Shown here: piece by piece, positions 1-8,886 of the stretch
How the letters are laid out: each line of letters opens with the position of its first letter
How positions within the stretch are numbered: the stretch's first letter is position 1
NCBI RefSeq assembly: GCF_028416575.1
Contig: NZ_JAMQKB010000004.1
Coordinates: forward strand, 32,078-96,077
Source of the DNA: Terrihalobacillus insolitus
GTDB lineage: Bacteria > Bacillota > Bacilli > Bacillales > Amphibacillaceae
Direction of reading: 5' to 3'
DNA: 64,000 bases
Program-made: the position numbers and the translations under genes
The notes under the pieces: generated by a model
The model's database searches: none
Told to the model about the DNA's origin: nothing
The model's input: only the letters and a program-made list of their open reading frames with translations

Positions 1-2
1 GA

Positions 3-122
3 TGGGTAAAACAATCTCATGACAAAATAAAGGCGGTGCCAATTCCTGAAAATATAAGGAATATACTTAGTGAAAATAAACATACTGTCGATGATGGAAA
101 GGGACCAAGATTAAATGCATAA
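3..122 (+). CDS. C-terminal fragment of an unidentified protein (runs off left edge)
   Basis: An open frame enters from the left edge and ends at TAA after 39 codons, finishing with GPRLNA. It contains no start and no recognisable motif. It stops 80 bases before the PaaX-type regulator on the same strand, so it may be the last gene of an upstream aromatic-catabolism operon. Identity is unknown. The frame is long enough to be a real tail but could also be chance. Confidence 0.4.
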   Translation, partial: WVKQSHDKIKAVPIPENIRNILSENKHTVDDGKGPRLNA

Positions 123-201
123 AAAAATAAGTATCAATTATGAAAAAAATAGAGGATGTGATAAGATGGTTTTACAACTTTAGAACGGACGGTGAAAAAC
201 C

Positions 202-1080
202 ATGAAGCCTAGATCGCTAATGTTTACATTATATGGTGAATATATCCAACATTATGGGGACGAAGTGTGGGTCGGGAGCCTGATCCAATTAATGAATAGA
301 TTTGGAGTATCGGAGTCTTCTGTCCGCGGTGCAATTTTTCGTATGGTGAAACAAAATTATTTAAAAGCTAGAAAAGTTAAAAATAAAAGCTATTATTCAC
401 TGACGGAAGAAGGGAAAAGAAATATCAAGGATGGGGTTCGAAGAGTGTATAGCCCCCGTAATTACGTATGGGATAAAAAATGGAGAATATTGACCTATTC
501 CTTTCCAGAAGAAAAGCGAGAATTGAGAAATCAAATAAGAACGGAACTAAATTGGATGGGGTTTGGTCTTATTACGAATAGTACTTGGATAAGTCCGAAG
601 CCGATCGAAAAGCAAATCATAAATTTGATTGATGCGTATGAGTTGGAGGATTACATTACACTATTTAGCTCCTCTGATATAGTCTCTCATTCTATCGAAC
701 ACATTATTAATAAAGGGTGGGATCTTAAAGACGTATCAGATCAGTACAATGTATTTATTGAAAAATATACTCCAATCCAAGAAGAATTGAGAGAAAAGGC
801 TTTTAATAATACTCTAACAGATGAACAATGTTATATAGAAAGAACAGCTCTCGTGCATGAATACAGGAAATTTTTATTCAGAGATCCAGGATTTCCATTG
901 GAATTGGTGCCTTCTTATTGGGCAGGAACAAGGGCTTACGAGCTTTTTGGGGAAATCCATCAATTATTGGCATTACCTGCTGTTCGTTTTTTTGAGTCTG
1001 TCTTTCAATCCCCTCCTGATAGGGATATAACACTGGATCGTCATACCGCAACTAATCCCTTTCAGAGTGTTTTTTCTTGA
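202..1080 (+). CDS. paaX: PaaX-family transcriptional regulator
   Basis: PaaX proteins are GntR-like repressors released by phenylacetyl-CoA or related aryl-CoA esters. The 292-residue length is typical. Residues about 1-85 form the PaaX winged helix (VGSLIQLMNRFGVSESSVRG is the recognition region). Residues about 88-180 match the central Cas2-like domain, starting at WDKKWRILTYSFPEEKR. The rest is the C-terminal helical domain containing RDPGFPLELVPSYWAG. It stands just upstream of crotonase, dehydrogenase, thiolase and aryl-CoA ligase genes, which suits control of aryl-CoA catabolism. Start chosen: ATG preceded by a weak purine-rich site (GGACGGTGA). The effector is inferred from the family, not seen. 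Confidence 0.88.
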   Translation: MKPRSLMFTLYGEYIQHYGDEVWVGSLIQLMNRFGVSESSVRGAIFRMVKQNYLKARKVKNKSYYSLTEEGKRNIKDGVRRVYSPRNYVWDKKWRILTYSFPEEKRELRNQIRTELNWMGFGLITNSTWISPKPIEKQIINLIDAYELEDYITLFSSSDIVSHSIEHIINKGWDLKDVSDQYNVFIEKYTPIQEELREKAFNNTLTDEQCYIERTALVHEYRKFLFRDPGFPLELVPSYWAGTRAYELFGEIHQLLALPAVRFFESVFQSPPDRDITLDRHTATNPFQSVFS

Positions 1081-1199
1081 TGAATGCGGCGCAAAGTCTG
1101 ATTTAAGCTATTATTCTTAATATTAGTGATCAAAAATCCACTCGTTTTGAAACTTTAATACCTTTAATGCGGAATTTATGGTAACGGAAAGGTGATATT

Positions 1200-1976
1200 A
1201 TGGAAAATGTAATGCTTGAAATAAAAAATAATATAGCTTGTCTTACCATTAATAGACAGGAACAATTAAATACGTTTAACTATGAGGTGCTTACTGAATT
1301 AGAGACAGCATTAGACGATATAAAACTAAATAAGGAAGTGAGGGTGGTTATTGTTACTGGCGCAGGCGAAAAAGCATTCAGTGCCGGTGCAGATTTAAAA
1401 GAAAGAAGGACACTAACAGAAAAGCAAGTCAGAAGAAATGTCAACAAGATTAGAGATGTTTTCCTTACGTTAGAAGAACTGCCTCAACCATCCATTGCAG
1501 CCATCAATGGCTATGCGCTAGGAGGGGGCTTCGAATTGGCTCTGGCATGCGATTTTCGGATCGCTGTTGATGATGCTACATTAGGCCTCCCTGAAGTGAG
1601 CTGGGCTATTGTTCCTGGGGCAGGCGGTACACAGCGGCTTCCTAGATTGATTGGCATTTCAAAAGCAAAAGAATGGATTTTGACTGCTAGAAAGGTTAAA
1701 GCACAAGAAGCGGTTCTTATGGGAGCTGTTAATAAATCTGTTCCAAGGGAAAAACTATGGGAAGAAGTGAATGCGCTTGCATACGAAATGATGAATAACG
1801 CACCTCTTGCTGTAGCACAAGCAAAATATGCCATGAATAATGGCTCAAACACGGATATTTATTCGGGTTTAAAAATAGAATCCCAAGCATATGAACGAAT
1901 TATTCCTACTAAAGATAGAATAGAAGCATTAGAGGCTTTTAAAGAGAAAAGAAAACCACAATTTAGAGGTGAATGA
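1200..1976 (+). CDS. Enoyl-CoA hydratase/isomerase (crotonase family)
   Basis: This is a cytoplasmic crotonase-fold protein that would hydrate or isomerise an enoyl-CoA, in the role of PaaF or PaaG. Visible marks are the oxyanion-hole segment FSAGADLKE (about residue 60), GGGFELALACD (about 108) with one conserved Glu, and LPEVSWAIVPGAGGTQR (about 131) with the second catalytic-position Glu. At 258 residues it is full length. The ATG is preceded by GGAAAGGTG. It is the first gene after paaX and is followed by a metallo-hydrolase. Exact substrate cannot be told from sequence; aryl-CoA beta-oxidation is inferred from neighbours. Confidence 0.88.
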   Translation: MENVMLEIKNNIACLTINRQEQLNTFNYEVLTELETALDDIKLNKEVRVVIVTGAGEKAFSAGADLKERRTLTEKQVRRNVNKIRDVFLTLEELPQPSIAAINGYALGGGFELALACDFRIAVDDATLGLPEVSWAIVPGAGGTQRLPRLIGISKAKEWILTARKVKAQEAVLMGAVNKSVPREKLWEEVNALAYEMMNNAPLAVAQAKYAMNNGSNTDIYSGLKIESQAYERIIPTKDRIEALEAFKEKRKPQFRGE

Positions 1977-2019
1977 TTTCTATAGAGGATGCACTTATAA
2001 CAATATAAGGAGGTTGAAT

Positions 2020-2985
2020 ATGAATATAAAACGTTTGAATGATAAAGTTTACCGCGTTGGTATTCCTGTGCCATTTCCTATGAAATATGTATATTGTTAC
2101 TTGATGGAAAATGAATTTGGTTACACGTTAATAGATACTGGTTTTCATTACAAAAAAGCAGTAGAAGCGTGGGAAGAGACATTTGAAGAACTACAAGTTG
2201 ATACGAATCGGATCCATACAATCTTCCTAACACATTTTCATCCCGATCATTCTGGCCTTGCAGGTTGGATGCAGCAGAGGACAGGTGCTAGGGTGTGGAT
2301 GAGTAGTGATGATTTGGAAATGTTTCAACTTGCTTTTAAAGATAATGGCGTTCAGAAGGAAAATGTTGAAAAACTCATTTATGACCATGGTGTACCAGCT
2401 AAACTTCGAGATGAAATTCAAACAAATCTACAAAAAATGAGCAAACATGTTCAACCTTTTGTGGATATAAATCCTATCACAGAAAAAGAATGCAAGTTGG
2501 ATGATAGGACATGGGAAATTATTCAAACCCCTGGACACAGTAAGGGTCATCTTTGCTTTTACCAAAAAGAAGAAAAGATCTTAATAGCTGGTGATATGAT
2601 ACTTGATCCTATTACTCCTAATATTAGCCTTTGGCCTGGAGGAAGTGAGTATCCATTACATGATTATTTTAACTCATTAGAAAAATTAATGGATTATTCC
2701 GTAGAACAGGTATGGCCTGGCCATGGGGATATTATTTATCATGTTACGGAAAGAATAGAAGAGTTAATGCACCACCATTATAGTCGACTTGATAAAATAT
2801 CTTCTTTAGCAACTAGTAAATCCACGTTTGAAATTGCCGACGCACTCTTTGCCGGACGACAACTAAATGCCCATCAGTGGCGGTTTGCGATTTCAGAAAC
2901 GCTCGCACACTTAGAATATTTGGCTGACGAGCGTAAAATATCCCGAATACAGTCGACTCCTATTTTGTATGCGAATTCCCTATAG
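2020..2985 (+). CDS. Metallo-beta-lactamase-fold hydrolase
   Basis: A 321-residue MBL-fold hydrolase, probably binding two Zn or Fe ions. HFHPDH (about residue 72) is the HxHxDH metal motif. PGHSKGH, AGDMILDP and PGHGD supply the later His/Asp ligands. A C-terminal helical part follows, as in the MBL subgroup with a small C-terminal domain. The frame is open from 1969, but the ATG used here has a perfect AAGGAGG eight bases upstream (2007-2013), so the first 17 codons of the open frame are dropped. Position inside an acyl-CoA pathway suggests a thioesterase or ring-opening lactonase role, but that is inference. A second MBL protein lies at 10929. Confidence 0.85.
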   Translation: MNIKRLNDKVYRVGIPVPFPMKYVYCYLMENEFGYTLIDTGFHYKKAVEAWEETFEELQVDTNRIHTIFLTHFHPDHSGLAGWMQQRTGARVWMSSDDLEMFQLAFKDNGVQKENVEKLIYDHGVPAKLRDEIQTNLQKMSKHVQPFVDINPITEKECKLDDRTWEIIQTPGHSKGHLCFYQKEEKILIAGDMILDPITPNISLWPGGSEYPLHDYFNSLEKLMDYSVEQVWPGHGDIIYHVTERIEELMHHHYSRLDKISSLATSKSTFEIADALFAGRQLNAHQWRFAISETLAHLEYLADERKISRIQSTPILYANSL

Positions 2986-3108
2986 TGTGTGTTCAAAACT
3001 CCGATGGTTTTTCAGATTATTAGACTACCATTAATGATAACAGACTAAAGTCATTTTGAACTTTATTCCTGTTATAGAGGTTATAAAAAATACTGTTACG
3101 AAGTTTTA

Positions 3109-3153
3109 AAACCATTGTTCCACTCCTTCTAGGAAGTGGAACAATGGTTTTTT
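3109..3153 (+). terminator. Intrinsic terminator after the first catabolic operon
   Basis: A perfect 16-bp inverted repeat (AAACCATTGTTCCACT and its complement) with a 10-base loop is followed by a run of T. It ends the transcript carrying the crotonase and MBL genes and separates it from the promoter at 3270. Confidence 0.88.
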
Positions 3154-3269
3154 GTAGTATAACATTGATAAGTTGTGAAAAATTACTTGGACGGAACTAA
3201 ATCCAATAAAGGTTCATTGTAAAATTAAATGCAACAAATAATACAAAAGAAAAAAATATCTATTTTTCA

Positions 3270-3299
3270 TTGACATTAAAAGCGGCGTTGGTTTATTAT
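3270..3299 (+). promoter_or_regulatory. Candidate sigma-A promoter for the 3401-7951 operon
   Basis: TTGACA (3270-3275), an 18-bp spacer and TATTAT (3294-3299) stand about 100 bases upstream of the first gene of the next operon. A TATAAT also occurs at 3301 but is too far from this -35 box. Confidence 0.55.
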
Positions 3300-3400
3300 A
3301 TATAATATACGAAAGTTAATAAAACGTAATGTAATTATGATGCGTTTATAGATTTATAGCAAACCTATATAACTATTACTTTGAAAAGAGGAGGGTTTAG

Positions 3401-3604
3401 ATGTCAATAAAAAACGCAAATGATACCGCTTTCCTTAATCGTGGTGCAGCTATGGAAAATAACGAAAATATCGTTACGTGTTCATTCTGTTCGTCTAAAA
3501 ACGTTAGTAAAATAGCTCCATTTGGAACCGCGCAACTTGTCAGTCAATATTACTGTAATAATTGTAAAAGTATTTTCGAGTATGTTAGGTGGAGAGAAAA
3601 TTAA
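3401..3604 (+). CDS. Stand-alone PaaD-type zinc-ribbon protein
   Basis: A 67-residue protein whose last two thirds form a four-cysteine zinc ribbon: CSFCSSKNV, then YYCNNCKSIFEY. The spacing and the IAPFGTAQL link match the C-terminal zinc ribbon of PaaD/PaaJ, a phenylacetyl-CoA epoxidase assembly protein. The DUF59 domain that normally precedes it is absent. GAGGAGGG lies just before the ATG, so the short form is genuinely translated. It begins the operon of 3-hydroxyacyl-CoA dehydrogenases and thiolase. Family assignment rests on the motif only. No other epoxidase subunit is in the window, so its partner would have to be encoded elsewhere. Confidence 0.68.
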   Translation: MSIKNANDTAFLNRGAAMENNENIVTCSFCSSKNVSKIAPFGTAQLVSQYYCNNCKSIFEYVRWREN

Positions 3605-3630
3605 AGGTATAAGTGAGGGATCTATTCGTT

Positions 3631-4485
3631 ATGCAGATCAAACAAATAGGCGTCATTGGTTCAGGCACAATGGGATCAGGAATTGCACAATTACTAGTGC
3701 AAAGTGATTTTGCAACAATCATGTATGACATAAACGAAGATATTCTTGAGAAAGCCAAAAACTCCATTTTTAAAAGACTCGATCGGTTAAAAGAAAAAGA
3801 ACGTCTTACTCCAGATCAGTGGAGCAAAAGTAAAGCAAATCTGACACTTTCATCACAGATAAAAGATCTTCAGGATTGTGATCTAATTATAGAAGTTGTA
3901 CCAGAAAAACTAGAGTTAAAGAAAAATATATTCAAGGAAGTAGAGAGAATTTGTCAACAAGATGCAATATTAGCCACTAATACTTCTTCATTGTCCGTAA
4001 CAGAAATTGCAAGTAGTTTAAATCACTCAGAAAGTGTTGTTGGCATGCACTTCTTCAATCCAGCTCCCCTTATGCCATTAATTGAAATCATAAAAGGGAT
4101 AAAAACTGCTCCAGAAGTTATTGATCAAGTTATGAATTTCGCAAAGCAGTTACATAAAAGTCCTGTTTTGTGCGAAGATACCCCTGGATTTATTGTGAAT
4201 CGGGTAGCACGTCCTTTTTATAATGAGGCAATTCGTATCATGAAAGATCAGATAGCGTCACCTGAACAAATCGACACTATTATGAAAAAAGCAGGGAATT
4301 TTAAGATGGGCCCTTTTGAATTACAGGATATGATTGGTATCGATGTTAACTTTTCATCTACCAAATCCGTTTATCAAGGTTTCTTTGGAGAAAGTAGATT
4401 TAGGCCAAATTCGTATCAGGAAAGAATGGTTCAAGCAGGTATTTTGGGACGAAAAACGAACAAGGGGTTTTACGATTATGAGTAG
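3631..4485 (+). CDS. 3-hydroxyacyl-CoA dehydrogenase (3-hydroxybutyryl-CoA dehydrogenase family)
   Basis: Oxidises a 3-hydroxyacyl-CoA with NAD+, probably the PaaH-type step of aryl-derived beta-oxidation. Residues 8-20 hold the Rossmann motif GVIGSGTMGSGIA. Around residue 135 GMHFFNPAP contains the catalytic His and the NP motif. The C-terminal dimerisation domain starts at PGFIVNRVARPF. The size, 284 residues, is standard. The frame opens at a GTG at 3613, but the ATG at 3631 has GAGGGA ten bases upstream and starts directly at the Rossmann strand. The next gene overlaps its end by eight bases, so the two are translationally coupled. Confidence 0.9.
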   Translation: MQIKQIGVIGSGTMGSGIAQLLVQSDFATIMYDINEDILEKAKNSIFKRLDRLKEKERLTPDQWSKSKANLTLSSQIKDLQDCDLIIEVVPEKLELKKNIFKEVERICQQDAILATNTSSLSVTEIASSLNHSESVVGMHFFNPAPLMPLIEIIKGIKTAPEVIDQVMNFAKQLHKSPVLCEDTPGFIVNRVARPFYNEAIRIMKDQIASPEQIDTIMKKAGNFKMGPFELQDMIGIDVNFSSTKSVYQGFFGESRFRPNSYQERMVQAGILGRKTNKGFYDYE

Positions 4486-5233
4486 GATTAATCAGGTTAT
4501 CATTATTGGCCATAACCCTATTGCAAAGGTACTCTACGAAAAATGTAAACGTTCAGGTGTTTCTGTTTTTTGGAATGATTTAAGTCAGGGAATAAATGCA
4601 GATGTAATTATTGAAACTGAAAACAGCAATCGAGAAGAGAAGAAGAAAGCAATTCAAGAGATTGAAGCTGCGGTACATCCAGAAACAACAATCCTTTCAA
4701 CAGTACTAAGGCTTCCAACTACTGAAATAGCATCTTGGGCACAAAATCCTTCGAGGATCGTTGGTTTTGGAACGTTTGCAACGATAGAAAGGACAGGTCT
4801 TGTAGAAATAGCTCCAGCACTACAAACCAATCCTTCACATCTAAACGAATCAAAGGGATTTTTTCGGATGATTGGCAACGTTACAGAAGTCGTAAAAGAT
4901 GAAGTGGGTTTAGTCTTTCCGAGAATCCTAGCTATGATCATCAATGAAGCTGCTTTTGCGTTAATGGAAAACACTGCAGATGCAGCAAGTATAGATGAAG
5001 CAATGAAAAAGGGAACCAATTATCCTTATGGGCCGTTAGAATGGGCGGAGAAAATTGGCCTCGAAGACATTTATGCAATTTTACAAGGTTTATTTGATCA
5101 ATTAGGAGAGGAGCGGTATCGGCCTGCTTCATTAATAAAAAAATTAATATATGCAGGGTGGACTGGTGAAAAAGCTCAAAAAGGATTTTATTATTATCAA
5201 AATCATTTAAGGGGGAGTGAAGTGAGTGAATGA
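4478..5233 (+). CDS. Degenerate 3-hydroxyacyl-CoA dehydrogenase paralogue (likely pseudoenzyme)
   Basis: The 251-residue product has the same two-domain layout as the preceding dehydrogenase. In place of the dinucleotide-binding GSGTMG it has GHNPIA, and in place of GMHFFNP it has GFGTFAT, losing the catalytic His and the NP pair. The C-terminal 3HCDH domain (VFPRILAMIINEAAF to GFYYYQ) is well kept. Start chosen at the ATG overlapping the upstream stop; the longer frame from 4334 lies inside the upstream gene. It overlaps the thiolase by eight bases. It may act as a structural partner of the active paralogue or bind a different ligand; both are inference. Confidence 0.8.
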   Translation: MSRINQVIIIGHNPIAKVLYEKCKRSGVSVFWNDLSQGINADVIIETENSNREEKKKAIQEIEAAVHPETTILSTVLRLPTTEIASWAQNPSRIVGFGTFATIERTGLVEIAPALQTNPSHLNESKGFFRMIGNVTEVVKDEVGLVFPRILAMIINEAAFALMENTADAASIDEAMKKGTNYPYGPLEWAEKIGLEDIYAILQGLFDQLGEERYRPASLIKKLIYAGWTGEKAQKGFYYYQNHLRGSEVSE

Positions 5234-6422
5234 AGCAGTAATTGTTGAAGCGGTCAGAACCCCTATTGGTAAATTCAATGGTTCACTAACTCAAGTTAGG
5301 CCAGACGATCTGGCCGCACATGTAATAAAGGAATTAATAGGAAAGAAAGATCTAGATCCTTCCTTACTGAACGACGTTTATTTTGGTTGTGCAAACCAAG
5401 CTGGGGAGGATAACAGAAATGTGGCCCGAATGGGGTTACTACTGGCTGGACTTCCTGACACTGTTCCAGGGGTAACGGTTAATCGTTTATGCGGTTCGGG
5501 TTTGGAGGCAGTAAATCAAGCGTTTGCAGCTATAAAAGCAGGAATCGGAGAAATGTATATTTCTGGCGGAACTGAAAATATGACAAGATCTCCTTATGTC
5601 ATGCCGAAGCCTCATTTATCAGGAGCGAGAGGTAACCAAACTATGTATGATACAACAATAGGGTGGAGGCTCGTGAATGAGAAGTTAGCTGAAGCGTACC
5701 CGCCGATAAGCCTAGGGAAAACTGCAGAAAATGTAGCAGAAAAGTATAACATTTCAAGAGAAGAACAAGATGAATTTGCGCTAAGCAGTCAGCTGAAAGC
5801 GCAAAAGGCAGTGGAGAAGAATCGTTTTTCAGAAGAAATAGCCCCGATCTCCATTCTCCAAGAGAAAGAAGAGGTACTTTTTGATACAGATGAACATTTG
5901 CGTCCTAATAGTACTCTGGAAACATTAGCAAAACTAAGACCAGTATTTAAGGAAAATGGTACGGTTACAGCAGGAAATTCTTCTGGAATTAATGATGGAT
6001 CAAGTGCCTTGCTAGTTATGAATAATAACAGAGCTGAGGAACTGGGGATGAAGCCAAAGGTTCGTGTTGTTGCTGCTTCAGTTGCAGGGGTACATCCTTC
6101 CTATATGGGACTAGGTCCGATTCCTGCTGTTCAAAAAGCATTGAAACAGGCGAATTTGACGGTAGAAGATTTAGACCTAATTGAAATCAATGAAGCATTT
6201 GCTTCTCAGTCCATCGCTTGTATAAGGGAATTGAAATTTGACATAGAAAAAGTAAATGTCAATGGAGGGGCTATTGCGTTAGGTCATCCATTAGGGTGCA
6301 GTGGAGCTAGAATTATGACAACACTCATTCATGAGATGCAAAAACGAGATTGTCGCTATGGGCTAGCAACCATGTGTATTGGTGTTGGTCAGGGGATTGC
6401 AACCATAGTTGAAAAATTATAG
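5226..6422 (+). CDS. Acetyl-CoA acyltransferase / 3-oxoadipyl-CoA-type thiolase
   Basis: Thiolase of 398 residues, cleaving a 3-oxoacyl-CoA to acetyl-CoA and a shortened acyl-CoA. The acyl-accepting Cys is in NRLCGSGLEAV (about residue 89), NEAFA is near 345, the catalytic His in GHPLGCSGAR near 352, and the second Cys in MCIGVGQG near 385. It begins at a GTG overlapping the upstream gene by eight bases, with GGGGGAGTG as ribosome site. Its place after two dehydrogenase genes fits the PaaJ role, ending ring-derived beta-oxidation. General fatty-acid thiolase activity cannot be excluded. Confidence 0.88.
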   Translation: MNEAVIVEAVRTPIGKFNGSLTQVRPDDLAAHVIKELIGKKDLDPSLLNDVYFGCANQAGEDNRNVARMGLLLAGLPDTVPGVTVNRLCGSGLEAVNQAFAAIKAGIGEMYISGGTENMTRSPYVMPKPHLSGARGNQTMYDTTIGWRLVNEKLAEAYPPISLGKTAENVAEKYNISREEQDEFALSSQLKAQKAVEKNRFSEEIAPISILQEKEEVLFDTDEHLRPNSTLETLAKLRPVFKENGTVTAGNSSGINDGSSALLVMNNNRAEELGMKPKVRVVAASVAGVHPSYMGLGPIPAVQKALKQANLTVEDLDLIEINEAFASQSIACIRELKFDIEKVNVNGGAIALGHPLGCSGARIMTTLIHEMQKRDCRYGLATMCIGVGQGIATIVEKL

Positions 6423-6430
6423 GAGGTTTT

Positions 6431-7951
6431 ATGATGACTGAAATTACAAAAGAAGGTAAACGTGGTACAGAAGTAATAAAGGAGCAATACCAATTATTTA
6501 TTAATGGTGAATACAAAGATAGCAGTAACGGTGACAGATTTGAAGTAGTAAATCCGGCTACAGGAGAAATACTAACATCTGTTGCTAAAGGTACAAGAGA
6601 TGATGCAGATAGTGCAGTTCAAGCGGCGAAAACTGCTTTTGAGAGTGGTAAGTGGCCTAGACAAACGGCAGCTAAACGCGCAAGGTTGTTAAATAAAATT
6701 GCTGAACTTATGCGTAAGCAATTTGAACAACTTGTCGAAGCAGAGGTATTGAATACTGGAAAAACTGTAGCTGCGGCACAAGGACAGATCATGCAGGCAA
6801 TACAGGACTTTGAATATTATGCTGGTGCGATAACTTCATTTGGAGGAAAAACAAATCCAATGCCAAATGGTTTCTTTAATTATACATTAAAAGAACCAGT
6901 TGGTGTATGTGCACAAATCATTCCTTGGAACTATCCATTGATGATGGCTGCTTGGAAAGTTGCTCCTGCTCTTGCTGCTGGATGTACAGTTGTTTTAAAA
7001 CCAGCCAGCTATACACCAATTACCGCATATATGCTTGCAGATATTTGTAAAGAGGCAGGAGTGCCAGACGGAGTAGTGAATGTTCTAACTGGAAGCGGTG
7101 CTGATATAGGTTCCTATTTAACGGATCATCCAGATGTAGATAAAGTAGCATTCACTGGTGAAACGGAGACAGGGAAAGACATCATGTCCAGAGCATCTCA
7201 AACTTTGAAAAGAGTAACACTAGAACTTGGTGGTAAGTCTCCTAATCTAGTATTTGACGATTGTGATATCGATAATGCGGTGGACGGGTCGTTATTTGGT
7301 ATATTTTACAATTCAGGTCAGTCTTGTGAGGCAAGATCTAGATTGTTTGTTCAGGAAGACATTTATGATGAGTTTATGGAAAAGTTTTTGGATAAGGCAG
7401 CTAAGTTAAAAGTGGGGGATCCATTTAATGAAAAGACACATATGGGTGCTGTAATTTCTAAAAGTCATGAAAAAGTAATTGATGATTATGTGCAATTAGC
7501 TAAAGAAGAAGGTGGGGAAATTCTTTTTGGAGGAAAACGGCCAGAAGGGGAAGAATATAATAATGGATTCTGGTATGAACCGACAATCATAGGTGGCGTT
7601 ACGAATGATATGCGTATCTCGCAGGAAGAAGTGTTTGGGCCAGTTGTAGTTGTAATGAAATTCAAAGATGAAAAAGAAGCCTTGAAGCTAGCAAATGACA
7701 CGAAATTCGGACTTGGATCCGCTGTCTGGACAAAAGATCATGCAAAGGCAACAAGGGTTGCTGCTGGAATAAAGGCAGGGATTGTTATGGTTAATAACCA
7801 TATTTCAGCTTTCCCAGGTTCACCATTTGGCGGTTACAAACAGTCAGGTTTTGGAAGAGAATTAAGTTTGGAAACATTGGACTTGTATATGGAAACGAAG
7901 AGTGTCGTCTCTTATACCGGTGAACGTCCTTTAAACCCTTTTGGACTTTAA
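6431..7951 (+). CDS. NAD(P)-dependent aldehyde dehydrogenase
   Basis: Class 1/2-type aldehyde dehydrogenase of 506 residues, oxidising an aldehyde to an acid in the cytoplasm. IIPWNYPLMM (about 165), the general-base Glu in LELGGKSPN (about 265) and the nucleophile Cys in NSGQSCEARS (about 300) are all present. AGGAGG lies four bases before the ATG, with a second in-frame ATG directly after. It closes the operon starting at 3401. Likely substrates in this setting are phenylacetaldehyde, benzaldehyde or a ring-cleavage semialdehyde. The sequence resembles betaine/phenylacetaldehyde dehydrogenases but does not decide among them. Confidence 0.87.
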   Translation: MMTEITKEGKRGTEVIKEQYQLFINGEYKDSSNGDRFEVVNPATGEILTSVAKGTRDDADSAVQAAKTAFESGKWPRQTAAKRARLLNKIAELMRKQFEQLVEAEVLNTGKTVAAAQGQIMQAIQDFEYYAGAITSFGGKTNPMPNGFFNYTLKEPVGVCAQIIPWNYPLMMAAWKVAPALAAGCTVVLKPASYTPITAYMLADICKEAGVPDGVVNVLTGSGADIGSYLTDHPDVDKVAFTGETETGKDIMSRASQTLKRVTLELGGKSPNLVFDDCDIDNAVDGSLFGIFYNSGQSCEARSRLFVQEDIYDEFMEKFLDKAAKLKVGDPFNEKTHMGAVISKSHEKVIDDYVQLAKEEGGEILFGGKRPEGEEYNNGFWYEPTIIGGVTNDMRISQEEVFGPVVVVMKFKDEKEALKLANDTKFGLGSAVWTKDHAKATRVAAGIKAGIVMVNNHISAFPGSPFGGYKQSGFGRELSLETLDLYMETKSVVSYTGERPLNPFGL

Positions 7952-8034
7952 ATTATAAACTGCTAGAGTTAAAGCATGTGAATCTAGTTGAAATATGAAT
8001 CAAATAAATAGATAAAATGACAAGGAGGAAAAAA

Positions 8035-8835
8035 ATGAGTGCAACAACTGCAACAGAAAACAAAATGTTAACGGTGAAAAAGGCAGAAGGGGTGGCAGAA
8101 GTTCATATTCATGTGAATAAGACGAACGCGTATGATTTGGATTACTACAGAGAACTAAATGCAGCGATTGATGATATCCGTTTTGATCCAGATATTAAGG
8201 CAGTTATCTTAATGAGTGATATGCCTAAATTTTTTTCAGTCGGAGCGAACGTGCAGTTTTTAAAAAGTTCCGATCCAAAGTTTAAAACCCAGTTTTGTCT
8301 GTTCTGTAACGAAACTTTGGATAAAATAGCACGTTCCCCACAAATTTGGATTGCCTGCTTGGAAGGACATACGGTCGGTGGAGGACTGGAAATGGCGCTA
8401 GCATGCGACCTGCGTTTTATTGGGGATGAAGCAGGTAAAATTGGTCTACCAGAAGTGTCCCTAGGCGTGTTGGCAGGAACAGGCGGCACCCAACGTTTAG
8501 CACGTCAAGTTGGCCATTCGAAAGCGTTAGATATGAATGTAACTGGTGAAACAATCAGCCCGCAGGAGGCTTATGACATTAAATTGGTAGATCGTTTATA
8601 TCCTCAGTCGGAAATCCGTGAACAAACACAAGCGTACGCGAAAAAAATTGCGAATAATGCTTCCTATGCAGCTGGGAATATCAAGCTTTCTATTATGAAC
8701 GGAAAAGAAATGCCGTTAAACGTAGCGATCCGTTATGAAGGCGAACTACAAAATCTATTATTCCGTTCTGACGATGCACAAGAAGGATTACAGGCATTTC
8801 TTGATAAACGTAGCCCTGAGTGGAGTGGCAAATAA
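8035..8835 (+). CDS. Enoyl-CoA hydratase family protein
   Basis: Second crotonase of the region, 266 residues. FFSVGANVQF gives the oxyanion loop, GGGLEMALACDLR and LPEVSLGVLAGTGGTQR carry the two catalytic-position Glu residues. AAGGAGG stands seven bases before this ATG, and the six in-frame codons upstream are dropped. Base composition is slightly richer in G and C than the first crotonase, and the sequences differ clearly, so this is not a recent duplicate. It sits between the aldehyde dehydrogenase and the aryl-CoA ligase and probably hydrates a ring-derived enoyl-CoA. Confidence 0.85.
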   Translation: MSATTATENKMLTVKKAEGVAEVHIHVNKTNAYDLDYYRELNAAIDDIRFDPDIKAVILMSDMPKFFSVGANVQFLKSSDPKFKTQFCLFCNETLDKIARSPQIWIACLEGHTVGGGLEMALACDLRFIGDEAGKIGLPEVSLGVLAGTGGTQRLARQVGHSKALDMNVTGETISPQEAYDIKLVDRLYPQSEIREQTQAYAKKIANNASYAAGNIKLSIMNGKEMPLNVAIRYEGELQNLLFRSDDAQEGLQAFLDKRSPEWSGK

Positions 8836-8886
8836 GAAGGTAACAGTAAATATTAATATGCAGCATAGATTGAGATGACGTTAATA

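Noticed and set aside
2985..3085. Possible diverged MITE-like copy after the first MBL gene
   Set aside because: Only the left end (GTGTGTTCAAAA) is convincing; the right end and target duplication are unclear.
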